DNA of 5,550 nt from Hyphomicrobiales bacterium (GTDB lineage: Bacteria; Pseudomonadota; Alphaproteobacteria; Rhizobiales; Beijerinckiaceae). Below are positions 1 to 5,550 of the stretch, one piece after another (the first letter of the stretch is position 1; every line of letters begins with the position of its first letter). The position numbers and the translations under genes were made by a program. The stretch lies in NCBI GenBank assembly GCA_028290595.1, contig JAQGJO010000312.1, positions 1-5,550 of the forward strand. The letters run 5' to 3'. Under the pieces are notes generated by a model. That model searched no databases, was not told the origin of the DNA, and saw nothing but the letters and a program-made list of their open reading frames with translations.

Positions 1-1929
1 GACCGCTACGGCGAGGAAGTCGGCCATCGCGGCATCAAGCACAATGATTCCCTCGCCCTCGAGCAGGTGCCGGACTTTCTGATCCAGGCCATTCTCGCCA
101 CCGAGGATCGCCGCTTCTACGAGCATTACGGCATCGATCCGATCGGCACCTTGCGCGCGCTGACTGTCAATGCGCGCTCGTCGGGCGTCGTTCAGGGCGG
201 GTCGACCATCACCCAGCAATTGGCCAAGAACCTCTTCCTCACCAACGAACGTTCGATCGAACGCAAGGTCAAGGAAGCCTTCCTTGCGATGTGGCTGGAA
301 TACCGGCTCAGCAAGAACGAGATCCTGAAACTTTATCTCGACCGCGCCTATATGGGCGGCGGCACGTTCGGCGTGCAGGCGGCGGCAGAATTTTATTTCG
401 GCAAATCGGTGCGTGACATCACCCTGGCGGAAGCCGCCATGCTCGCCGGCCTGTTCAAGGCGCCGACGAAATTCGCGCCGCATATCAATCTGCCGGCAGC
501 CCGCGCGCGCGCCAACGATGTGCTGCAGAACCTTGTCGATGCCGGCTTCATGACCGATGGCCAGGTCTTCGGCGCCCGCAAGAACCCGGCCTCGCCGATC
601 GACCGCAACCGCGCCTCCTCGCCCGACTGGTATCTCGACTGGGCGTTCGAGGAAGTAAAGAAGCTCGCGCAAGCCGGCAAGCTCGGCGACGACCGCGTCC
701 TGAGCGTGCGCACGGCGCTTGATTCAGGGATCCAGCGCCAGGCCGAGAAATCGCTCGAAGACAGCTTGCGTCAATACGGCAAGCAATATCACGTCAAGCA
801 GGGCGCCATCGTCATCCTGGAGCCCAACGGCGCGGTGCGCGCGCTGGTCGGCGGCCGCGACTACGGCGCCAGCCAGTTCAACCGCGCCACCGACGCGTTG
901 CGCCAGCCCGGCTCGTCGTTCAAACCCTATGTCTATCTGACGGCGCTGATGACCGGCAAATTCAAACCGTCGACCATCGTCACCGACGGGCCGGTGTGCA
1001 TCGGCAACTGGTGCCCGCACAATTATGGCGGCGGTTATTCCGGATCGATGCCGCTGATCTCAGCGCTGACGCGCTCCATCAACACAATCGCGGTCAAACT
1101 GTCGATCGCCATCGGCGACGGCAACGCCAAGGTCGGGCGTGCGAAAATTGTCGATACCGCGCGCAAGCTCGGCATCACCGCGCCGCTCATCGATACGCCA
1201 TCGCTGCCGATCGGCGCCGATGAAGTGACGCCGCTTGAACACGCCAACGCTTACGCAAGTTTCGCCAACGGCGGCAAACGCGCGCCCTATTTCGGCGTTG
1301 TCGAAGTGCGCAATTCGCGCGGCGATCTGATCTATCGGCATGATGCCGAAGCAGCGATGAAGCAGGTCATTCCGCCAGCGAAGATCGCCGAACTCAACAC
1401 CATGCTGACATCGGTGGTGGAAAACGGCACGGCGCGCCGGGCGATGCTGCCGGGCATAAAAGTCGCGGGCAAGACCGGCACGACCAACGCCTATCGCGAC
1501 GCCTGGTTCGTCGGCTTCACCGGCAATTATGTCGGCGCTGTGTGGTACGGCAATGACGAACCGACCTCGATGAACAATATGACCGGCGGCACCCTGCCCG
1601 CCTCGACCTGGCATGAGGTCATGGAATTTGCCCATCAGGGCATCGAGCTGAAACCCTTCTTCAGTGCGCCGCCGCCGACGCCGGAAGCAGTCGCCGCAGC
1701 GCTCGCGGCCGGCGGTACGGGCCAGGCGACAGCCTTGGGACACCCGCAACGCCCCGTAACGCTGTCGCGCAAATCCACCGAAGCACTGAACGGGCTTGAA
1801 ACCTTCATGCGCTCGTCGGCCAGCCGGCAGCGCAAGGCCGATGCCGCTGTGCCGGCGACGTTCGCCGCCGATACGCCGCCGGTCGTACGCCTCGGCAGTG
1901 CGCGTTCGCCCGTAGAGACCTTGCGCTAG
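1..1929 (+). CDS. Class A penicillin-binding protein (bifunctional transglycosylase/transpeptidase), 5'-truncated by window edge
   Basis: This enzyme polymerises lipid II into glycan strands and cross-links the peptides on the periplasmic side of the inner membrane. The reading frame is open from base 1, giving 642 residues in the window; the start codon and the expected N-terminal membrane anchor lie upstream. The GTG at 67 is inside the domain and is not the start. Counting base 1 as codon 1, the GT51 domain shows EDRRFYEHYG (35-44, catalytic Glu35), GGSTITQQLAKN (66-77), RKVKE (88-92) and the KNEILKLYLDRAYMGG block (about 105-120). The transpeptidase domain shows SSFK (305-308, nucleophile Ser305), SIN (359-361) and KTGTT (491-495), so all three penicillin-binding motifs are intact. 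The linker between the domains is short, with no obvious OB-fold insert as in E. coli PBP1A. After about residue 555 the tail is Ala/Pro-rich and poorly conserved. Family assignment is firm; the exact paralogue is not. Confidence 0.96.
   Translation, partial: DRYGEEVGHRGIKHNDSLALEQVPDFLIQAILATEDRRFYEHYGIDPIGTLRALTVNARSSGVVQGGSTITQQLAKNLFLTNERSIERKVKEAFLAMWLEYRLSKNEILKLYLDRAYMGGGTFGVQAAAEFYFGKSVRDITLAEAAMLAGLFKAPTKFAPHINLPAARARANDVLQNLVDAGFMTDGQVFGARKNPASPIDRNRASSPDWYLDWAFEEVKKLAQAGKLGDDRVLSVRTALDSGIQRQAEKSLEDSLRQYGKQYHVKQGAIVILEPNGAVRALVGGRDYGASQFNRATDALRQPGSSFKPYVYLTALMTGKFKPSTIVTDGPVCIGNWCPHNYGGGYSGSMPLISALTRSINTIAVKLSIAIGDGNAKVGRAKIVDTARKLGITAPLIDTPSLPIGADEVTPLEHANAYASFANGGKRAPYFGVVEVRNSRGDLIYRHDAEAAMKQVIPPAKIAELNTMLTSVVENGTARRAMLPGIKVAGKTGTTNAYRDAWFVGFTGNYVGAVWYGNDEPTSMNNMTGGTLPASTWHEVMEFAHQGIELKPFFSAPPPTPEAVAAALAAGGTGQATALGHPQRPVTLSRKSTEALNGLETFMRSSASRQRKADAAVPATFAADTPPVVRLGSARSPVETLR
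1926..1929. other. Shared palindromic stop (CTAG) of two convergent genes
   Basis: The plus-strand penicillin-binding protein ends with TAG at 1927-1929 and the minus-strand binding-protein gene ends with TAG read from 1928 down to 1926. Both stops lie in one CTAG palindrome, so the two coding regions overlap by 4 bp and leave no room for an intergenic terminator. Each transcript must therefore terminate inside, or run antisense into, the other gene. Confidence 0.9.
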
Positions 1930-2876
1930 GGTTGCATCTGGATCAGCGACCGCAGTTGATCGGCCGTGAGTGGGCTTGCGAGAATCTTCATATTGATCGC
2001 CTCGGCCATGATGCTGTCGAGGCCGACGATGCGATCCGGATTGGTGTTGGTGCGCGGATAGAATTCGCGCACCTTGCGCGCGTCCTCGACCGACAGGCCG
2101 GCGAATTTCGCGTAGGCCTGCATGGCCGCCGGATCGTCGCCATATTCCCAGTTGATGGCTTCACGATAGGCCAGCATGAAACGGCGGAACACGTCCGGAC
2201 GCTTCTCCAGCGCGCCGGCGTTGACGGCCATCACGCGGACGGTCTGTTCGCGGAAGTCCGGCACGTCGCTGCCGCGGGCGATTATTCTTATTTTGTCGCC
2301 CTGCGGAATGCCGAAATTCGGCGCCGACCAGCCGACGTCGATCTGGCCGCTCATCACCTGCGTCAAGTTCGCGGGCGCACTGCCCGCGGCGACGAGGTTG
2401 AACTTCACATCGAAATTTTTCTGGAACGCCAGCACGATCATATTGGTGGACGATCCATTGGTGGAATAGCCGACCGCCTTGCCATTGGCATCGCGCATCG
2501 ACTTGAGCGGTGAATCGGAGCGAACGTACCAGAACAGGTCGTTGGCGCCGGTCATCACGCCGGCGACAATGCGCACCGGCGCGCCTTTGGAGAACGCGCC
2601 AAGCACTGCATGGGTGCCTAGCCCTGAACCGATATCGATGCTGCCGCCGATCACCGCCTGCAGCGTTTCGCCCGAGCCCGAGGTGTAGATCACATCGAGA
2701 TCTATGCCGTGCTTGCGGAAGATGCCGGCATTCTGGCCCAGTTCGCAGAACGAGCCTTCGAACGTGCCGCCCTGCCCGATGGCGATGCGCAACTTGTCCG
2801 GCGTCTGCGCCTGAGCCGCTGCGGCTACGAGAAAAACGACAAAAGACACCAACAGATGTCGCGCTGCTGCGATCAT
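1926..2876 (-). CDS. ABC transporter periplasmic substrate-binding protein, NMT1/SsuA-like
   Basis: This is a 316-residue exported solute-binding protein that would deliver a small organic ligand to an ABC importer. The start is the ATG read from 2876, chosen because GGGGAGGAC lies just upstream and a Sec signal peptide follows directly: Arg6-His7, a hydrophobic core at about 8-21, and a likely AQA cleavage site at 21-23. The frame stays open upstream to 3125, but that stretch lacks these features and overlaps the neighbouring gene. The mature protein resembles the NMT1/THI5-like and nitrate/sulfonate/taurine group: KLRIAIGQGG near its N-terminus, GIFRKHGIDLDVIYTSGSGE (51-70), then QAVIGGSIDIGSG (73-85) and NGKAVGYSTNGSSTNM (131-146), followed by SGQIDVGWSAP (176-186) in the second lobe. 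The ligand cannot be read from sequence. No permease or ATPase gene is beside it in the window, so it is either an orphan or separated from its partners. It is divergent from the monooxygenase gene and could be co-regulated with it. Confidence 0.9.
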   Translation of the reverse strand: MIAAARHLLVSFVVFLVAAAAQAQTPDKLRIAIGQGGTFEGSFCELGQNAGIFRKHGIDLDVIYTSGSGETLQAVIGGSIDIGSGLGTHAVLGAFSKGAPVRIVAGVMTGANDLFWYVRSDSPLKSMRDANGKAVGYSTNGSSTNMIVLAFQKNFDVKFNLVAAGSAPANLTQVMSGQIDVGWSAPNFGIPQGDKIRIIARGSDVPDFREQTVRVMAVNAGALEKRPDVFRRFMLAYREAINWEYGDDPAAMQAYAKFAGLSVEDARKVREFYPRTNTNPDRIVGLDSIMAEAINMKILASPLTADQLRSLIQMQP

Positions 2877-2884
2877 GATTTTGT

Positions 2885-2889
2885 CCTCC
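2885..2889 (-). promoter_or_regulatory. Ribosome binding site for the substrate-binding protein gene
   Basis: Read on the minus strand, GGAGG sits within GGGGAGGAC, 8 nt before the ATG at 2876. It decides the start against the longer open frame that runs up to 3125. I saw no convincing -35/-10 pair for this gene in the divergent region. Confidence 0.8.
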
Positions 2890-2962
2890 CCGACAAGCGT
2901 TTGTTTTTTCGAGGCTAGCATGCGCCGGGCGGCCAGCGAAATCACGTTGTCCAGCTCTGCCG

Positions 2963-2991
2963 TTGACACTGCGGTTGCCGAATGCTCGACT
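2963..2991 (+). promoter_or_regulatory. Candidate sigma-70-type promoter for the monooxygenase gene
   Basis: TTGACA at 2963-2968 is a perfect -35 consensus. With a 17-bp spacer the -10 position falls on TCGACT (2986-2991), which matches TATAAT at only three of six positions. Transcription would begin near 2998, in the A/T-rich stretch TTAAATAAAAA, leaving a leader of about 35 nt that includes the ribosome binding site. The -35 is good and the -10 weak, so a transcriptional activator may be needed. Confidence 0.4.
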
Positions 2992-3013
2992 CCCTTAAAT
3001 AAAAATCGGCAAC
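2974..3013. repeat. 8-bp inverted repeat in the divergent promoter region, possible operator
   Basis: GTTGCCGA at 2974-2981 is exactly repeated in inverted orientation as TCGGCAAC at 3006-3013. The half-site centres are 32 bp apart, about three helical turns, so two bound subunits would face the same side of the DNA. The left half lies between the candidate -35 and -10, and the right half just upstream of the ribosome binding site. A dimeric or tetrameric regulator acting on one or both divergent genes is plausible; a 24-nt-loop RNA hairpin is less likely. No regulator gene is in the window. Confidence 0.4.
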
Positions 3014-3020
3014 AAAATCG

Positions 3021-3025
3021 GGAGG
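3021..3025 (+). promoter_or_regulatory. Ribosome binding site for the monooxygenase gene
   Basis: GGAGG lies 8 nt before the ATG at 3034. It selects this ATG over the in-frame ATG at 2875, which would add 53 residues with no flavoprotein character and would start inside the opposite gene's first codons. Confidence 0.85.
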
Positions 3026-3033
3026 AATTCAGC

Positions 3034-4494
3034 ATGCCGGATCCGGCGGGAATTCGGAAGACGGTGATTATCGGCGCGGGCTTCGGCGGCATTGGCATGG
3101 CCATTCGCCTCAAGCGATCCGGCATCGATGATTTCGTGATTCTGGAACGGGCGTCCGGTGTCGGCGGCGTCTGGTTCGCGAATTCCTATCCGGGCGCGGC
3201 CTGCGACGTGGAATCCCACCTCTATTCCTATTCGTTCGAAACCAATTTCGACTGGGAGCGGCCGCACGGCAATCGCTCGGAAATCCTGCGTTATTTCGAA
3301 CACTGCCTGCGCAAATACGACCTGCTCAAACACATCAAATTCAACAAGAGTGTCGCCGGCACCGAATTCGACGAGGCCAGCGGTACCTGGATCGTGCGCA
3401 TGGCGGATGGCGAAACGCTGCGCACAAAGACGCTGATCTCCGCCTGCGGCCTGTTCAACGCACCATCGATCCCGCACCTGACCGGCATCGAGACGTTCAA
3501 GGGCGCGCATTTTCATTCGGCGCATTGGGATGCCAGCTTCGATCCGCGCGGCAAAAAGATCGCCGTCATCGGCACCGGATGCAGCGCGGCGCAGTTCGTG
3601 CCCGAGATCGTCGGCGAAGCCGACAAGCTCACCGTCTTCCAGCGCACGCCGGCCTTTGTCGGCCCGCGTCAGGAGACGGCCTTCACCGACCGGCAGCGGC
3701 GGCTTTATCGTCTGTTCCCGATTCTGCGCCAGATCGACCGGCTGAAAATCTTCTATCGCTACGAGCAGAACTTCCGCGTCCAGGAAGAGCCGGAGCTGCG
3801 CAAGGTGCGCGGCAAGGATGTGGCCGCCTTCATCACCAGCCAGGTGAGCGACGAGGTGAAGCGCGCTAAATTGCTGCCGCCCTATGAGGCGGGCTGCAAA
3901 CGCAATGTCAGGTCCGGAACTTTTCTCAAGGCGCTCGACCGGCCGAACGCCGATGTCATCACCACGGGCATCGATCATGTCACAGCCGACGCCATCGTGA
4001 CGAAGGACGGCGCAAGCTATCCGATCGACACGATCATCTATGGAACCGGCTTCACGCCGTCCAACTATCTGTCGACGTTCGAAGTGCGCGGCCTTGACGG
4101 GCAGGATTTGCGCGATGCCTGGAAGGACGGGCCGGAAGCCTATCTCGGCATCGGCGTCAGCGGCTTTCCCAATTTCTTCATGATCTACGGTCCCAACACC
4201 AATGCGCCTACCTCGATCATTTTCATGATCGAATGCCAGATCAGCTACATCCTGAAATGCCTGCGTGCGATCGAGAAGAAGAAGCTGCGCTACATGGATG
4301 TCGCGAGCGGCATCCAGACCGCGTTCAACGAAGAAGTACAGAGCAAACTGAAAGTAACGTCATGGGCCAGCGGCTGCACCAGCTATTTCATGACCGCCGC
4401 CGGAAAGATCGTCACCCAATGGCCCGGCGCCAGCCACAAATACTGGCTGCGCACGCGCAAGCTCGATCTGGATGATTACCGCATGATGCGGTGA
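3034..4494 (+). CDS. Flavin-binding monooxygenase, type I Baeyer-Villiger family
   Basis: This is a 486-residue cytoplasmic FAD- and NADPH-dependent enzyme expected to insert oxygen into a ketone to give an ester or lactone. The FAD Rossmann motif GAGFGG is at 14-19, with Glu38 at the end of the second strand for the ribose. Both type I fingerprints are present: GGxWxxxxYPGxxxD at 44-58 and FxGxxxHxxxWD at 155-166. A second Rossmann motif GTGCSAAQ (180-187) would bind NADPH. GCKR at 287-290 places Lys289-Arg290 where phenylacetone monooxygenase has Lys336-Arg337, the cofactor-binding and catalytic pair, so the enzyme looks active. GTGF (337-340) and YGPNTN near the C-terminus are also typical. 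It is shorter than the roughly 540 residues of cyclohexanone or phenylacetone monooxygenase, mainly because it starts almost at the FAD motif. Its ribosome binding site is strong and it is transcribed away from the binding-protein gene. The substrate is unknown; related proteins include flavin-containing N- or S-oxygenases, so the reaction is less certain than the family. Confidence 0.92.
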   Translation: MPDPAGIRKTVIIGAGFGGIGMAIRLKRSGIDDFVILERASGVGGVWFANSYPGAACDVESHLYSYSFETNFDWERPHGNRSEILRYFEHCLRKYDLLKHIKFNKSVAGTEFDEASGTWIVRMADGETLRTKTLISACGLFNAPSIPHLTGIETFKGAHFHSAHWDASFDPRGKKIAVIGTGCSAAQFVPEIVGEADKLTVFQRTPAFVGPRQETAFTDRQRRLYRLFPILRQIDRLKIFYRYEQNFRVQEEPELRKVRGKDVAAFITSQVSDEVKRAKLLPPYEAGCKRNVRSGTFLKALDRPNADVITTGIDHVTADAIVTKDGASYPIDTIIYGTGFTPSNYLSTFEVRGLDGQDLRDAWKDGPEAYLGIGVSGFPNFFMIYGPNTNAPTSIIFMIECQISYILKCLRAIEKKKLRYMDVASGIQTAFNEEVQSKLKVTSWASGCTSYFMTAAGKIVTQWPGASHKYWLRTRKLDLDDYRMMR

Positions 4495-4524
4495 GGATGT
4501 GTCTGAAGAGCTGCGAAAAGCCAA

Positions 4525-4864
4525 CAGAAGCCCTCATCCCGAGGAGCAACGCTTGCGTTGCGTCTCGAAGGACGGGGGCGTGTGAGAAAGCCTTGCCGTG
4601 TATAGCTGTCTGAGGGCTGCGGCATGACGCCCCCGTCCTTCGAGACGCGCCTTTCAGGCGCTCCTCAGAGAATGAGAATGTTTCGAAATTTCAAAAATCG
4701 AGCTTCGAGTTGGCAGCCTGAACCTGAGAAAGAATTGCCTAAACTGCCAAAAATGGGCGCAGTCAGTCTGCATTAGTGCATCGTCGTTAATTCTGACGCG
4801 CCTTTTGACAAGTTGCTCGAACGTCGTTTGAATCTTTCTCACGCTCTCAGGATGAGGGCTTCTG
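4525..4864. repeat. Composite nested inverted-repeat element in a 381-bp gene-free gap
   Basis: The gap 4495-4875 between two convergent genes holds no credible gene. Its outer arms are CAGAAGCCCTCATCCCGAG (4525-4543) and CTCAGGATGAGGGCTTCTG (4846-4864), complementary at 18 of 19 positions. A further complementary pair lies inside them: GTGAGAAAG (4582-4590) and CTTTCTCAC (4834-4842). On the left, a hairpin-bearing block of about 38 bp separates the two arm pieces; on the right only 3 bp does. Between the arms, 4681-4800 has 54 G/C in 120 bases (45 %), clearly lower than the flanking genes. TGAGAAAG occurs again at 4725-4732. The layout resembles a non-autonomous MITE-like element carrying copies of a rhizobial palindromic repeat. 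No transposase is present. Near-direct repeats GAAGAGCTGC (4505-4514) and GAAGAGTTGC (4865-4874) flank it, but the left one is 10 bp away from the arm, so a target-site duplication is unproven. Confidence 0.65.
4541..4666. repeat. Inner long inverted repeat with hairpin-tipped arms (rhizobial palindromic repeat, two copies head to head)
   Basis: The 22-bp block at 4560-4581 (key core CTCGAAGGACGGGGGCG) is perfectly inverted at 4627-4648. Beyond it, GAGGAGC (4541-4547) is perfectly inverted as GCTCCTC (4660-4666). The intervening 11-12 bp differ between the arms, but each forms its own small hairpin: 4546-4561 on the left (7-bp stem, 2-nt loop) and 4647-4661 on the right (GCGCCT/AGGCGC, 3-nt loop). 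The spacer between the long arms is 45 bp (4582-4626). In RNA this would give a long stem with side hairpins. It sits where both flanking genes end, so it could stop transcription from both sides, but no T-run follows the stem and a classical intrinsic terminator is not supported. Confidence 0.75.
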
Positions 4865-4875
4865 GAAGAGTTGCC

Positions 4876-5550
4876 TCAACCCTTCGGAATCCACACCGCG
4901 CGTGGGCCGATTTCCTCCACGGTGCAGCAGCCGATGAAGCCCATGGTCGAATCCATCTCGTCGCGCAGGAGCTGCAGCGCGTGCAGCGCGCCCTCCTCGC
5001 CGGCGACTGATGCGCCGTAGAGCGTCGGGCGGCCGGAGAGTACGAAGTCGGCGCCCAGCGCCAGCGCCTTGACGATATCGCTGCCGCGGCGGATGCCGCT
5101 GTCGACGACCACCTTCAGTTTGTCGCCGACTTCCGCCTTAATGTCGGGCAGAACGTCGAGAGACGCCACCGCCGTCGCCAGATTGCGTCCGCCGTGATTG
5201 GAGATGACCAGTCCGTCGAGACCTTCGGTGACGGCGCGCGCCGCATCTTCAGCGAGATGGACGCCCTTGATCATCATCGGGCCTTTCCACATGTCGCGCA
5301 GGCGCTTGACGTCCTCCCAGGTGAGATTGTCGCCGCGCTGATTGACGATGCGCCCGGGCTTGCGCGCCACGCCGCCGGCGGCATCCTTGGGAAAATTGGC
5401 CAGCCTCGGCATGCCGTATTTGAAATAATGCGGCGCCATGGTCTGAAGCAGCCAGCGCGGATGCAGCGACATGTCGAGCAGCGCTTTCGGGTTCATCGTG
5501 AACGGCATGCTGAAGCCGTTGCGGCGGTTGTATTCGCGCACCGGCGGCAC
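4876..5550 (-). CDS. FMN-dependent alpha-hydroxy-acid dehydrogenase/oxidase (LldD/glycolate oxidase family), N-terminus beyond window
   Basis: The enzyme oxidises an L-2-hydroxy acid such as lactate, glycolate or mandelate to the 2-keto acid, using FMN in a TIM barrel. The window holds the C-terminal 224 residues; family members run to about 380, so roughly 150 N-terminal residues lie past 5550. The GTG at the window edge is almost certainly an internal Val, because REYNRRNGFSMPF matches a mid-protein segment. Counting from the edge, visible landmarks are TWEDVKRLRD (77-86), MIKG with FMN-contacting Lys95, SNHGGR (117-122) with the catalytic base His119 and substrate-carboxylate Arg122, DSGIRRG (150-156) for FMN phosphate binding, and GRPTLYG (173-179). 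The signature usually reads SNHGGRQLD; here it is SNHGGRNLA. The protein ends 12 bp from the repeat element and converges on the monooxygenase gene. The hydroxy-acid substrate and electron acceptor (oxygen, quinone or cytochrome) cannot be assigned from this part. Confidence 0.93.
   Translation of the reverse strand: MPPVREYNRRNGFSMPFTMNPKALLDMSLHPRWLLQTMAPHYFKYGMPRLANFPKDAAGGVARKPGRIVNQRGDNLTWEDVKRLRDMWKGPMMIKGVHLAEDAARAVTEGLDGLVISNHGGRNLATAVASLDVLPDIKAEVGDKLKVVVDSGIRRGSDIVKALALGADFVLSGRPTLYGASVAGEEGALHALQLLRDEMDSTMGFIGCCTVEEIGPRAVWIPKG

Noticed and set aside
1060..1749. 229-codon minus-strand open frame opposite the penicillin-binding protein
   Set aside because: It is antisense to the transpeptidase domain, Arg-rich, and has no recognisable motif, as expected for a shadow of GC-rich coding DNA.
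2875..3033. N-terminal extension of the monooxygenase frame from the ATG at 2875
   Set aside because: The extra 53 residues show no conserved motif and the strong GGAGG at 3021-3025 points to the ATG at 3034.
2877..3125. N-terminal extension of the binding-protein frame on the minus strand (83 extra residues)
   Set aside because: It overlaps the start of the monooxygenase gene, has no binding-protein character, and would bury the signal peptide and ribosome binding site at 2876-2891.
2995..3978. Long minus-strand open frame opposite the monooxygenase
   Set aside because: It is a GC-driven shadow frame. The plus-strand frame carries all family motifs, and the antisense product resembles no protein I know.
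4541..4666. Classical Rho-independent terminator
   Set aside because: The stem is strong, but no T-run follows on either strand and the 45-bp spacer is far longer than a normal terminator loop.
4654..4842. 62-codon minus-strand open frame inside the repeat element
   Set aside because: It has no ribosome binding site that I can see, starts within a repeat arm, runs through the inner repeat, and its product resembles nothing recognised.
4525..4864. CRISPR array
   Set aside because: The repeats are inverted and nested, not regularly spaced direct repeats with unique spacers.
4505..4874. Target-site duplication from the near-identical GAAGAG[CT]TGC pair
   Set aside because: The copies differ at one base and the left copy does not abut the arm, so chance or older divergence is equally likely.

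Overview
The window looks like chromosomal DNA from a GC-rich alphaproteobacterium, most likely a member of the Rhizobiales near Bradyrhizobium, Rhodopseudomonas or Afipia. This rests on codon use, gene types and a short palindromic repeat family (a core around CCCTCATCC..GAGGAGC..GCGTCTCGAAGGACGGGGGCG) that I associate from memory with those genomes. The assignment is an inference, not a database result.

Layout. Positions 1-1929 (+) hold the 3'-truncated-free but 5'-cut end of a class A penicillin-binding protein, with both the glycosyltransferase and transpeptidase domains visible. It meets, tail to tail, a minus-strand gene (1926-2876) for a secreted NMT1/SsuA-like ABC-transporter substrate-binding protein; the two stop codons share one CTAG palindrome. 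A 157-bp divergent region (2877-3033) follows. It holds ribosome binding sites for both flanking genes, one candidate promoter and an 8-bp inverted repeat that could be an operator. Positions 3034-4494 (+) encode a flavoprotein monooxygenase carrying both published type I Baeyer-Villiger monooxygenase fingerprints. Positions 4495-4875 are non-coding and hold a nested inverted-repeat element. The window ends inside a minus-strand gene (stop at 4876) for an FMN-dependent alpha-hydroxy-acid dehydrogenase/oxidase whose N-terminal part lies beyond 5550.

How the genes relate. The penicillin-binding protein is a cell-wall housekeeping gene and is probably unrelated to the rest. The binding protein and the monooxygenase are divergently transcribed from a shared region and may be co-regulated, for example for uptake and oxidation of one organic compound. 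A Baeyer-Villiger enzyme makes esters or lactones whose hydrolysis can give hydroxy acids, so the nearby hydroxy-acid dehydrogenase might act downstream, but no ester hydrolase, transporter permease or ATPase is present here and this link is speculative.

I see no tRNA, rRNA, CRISPR array, transposase or defence system, and no convincing evidence of a wholly new system. The most unusual structure is the repeat element between the two convergent oxidoreductase genes. Its two arms carry different tip hairpins that each remain self-complementary, and it is bounded by a second, outer pair of inverted arms.
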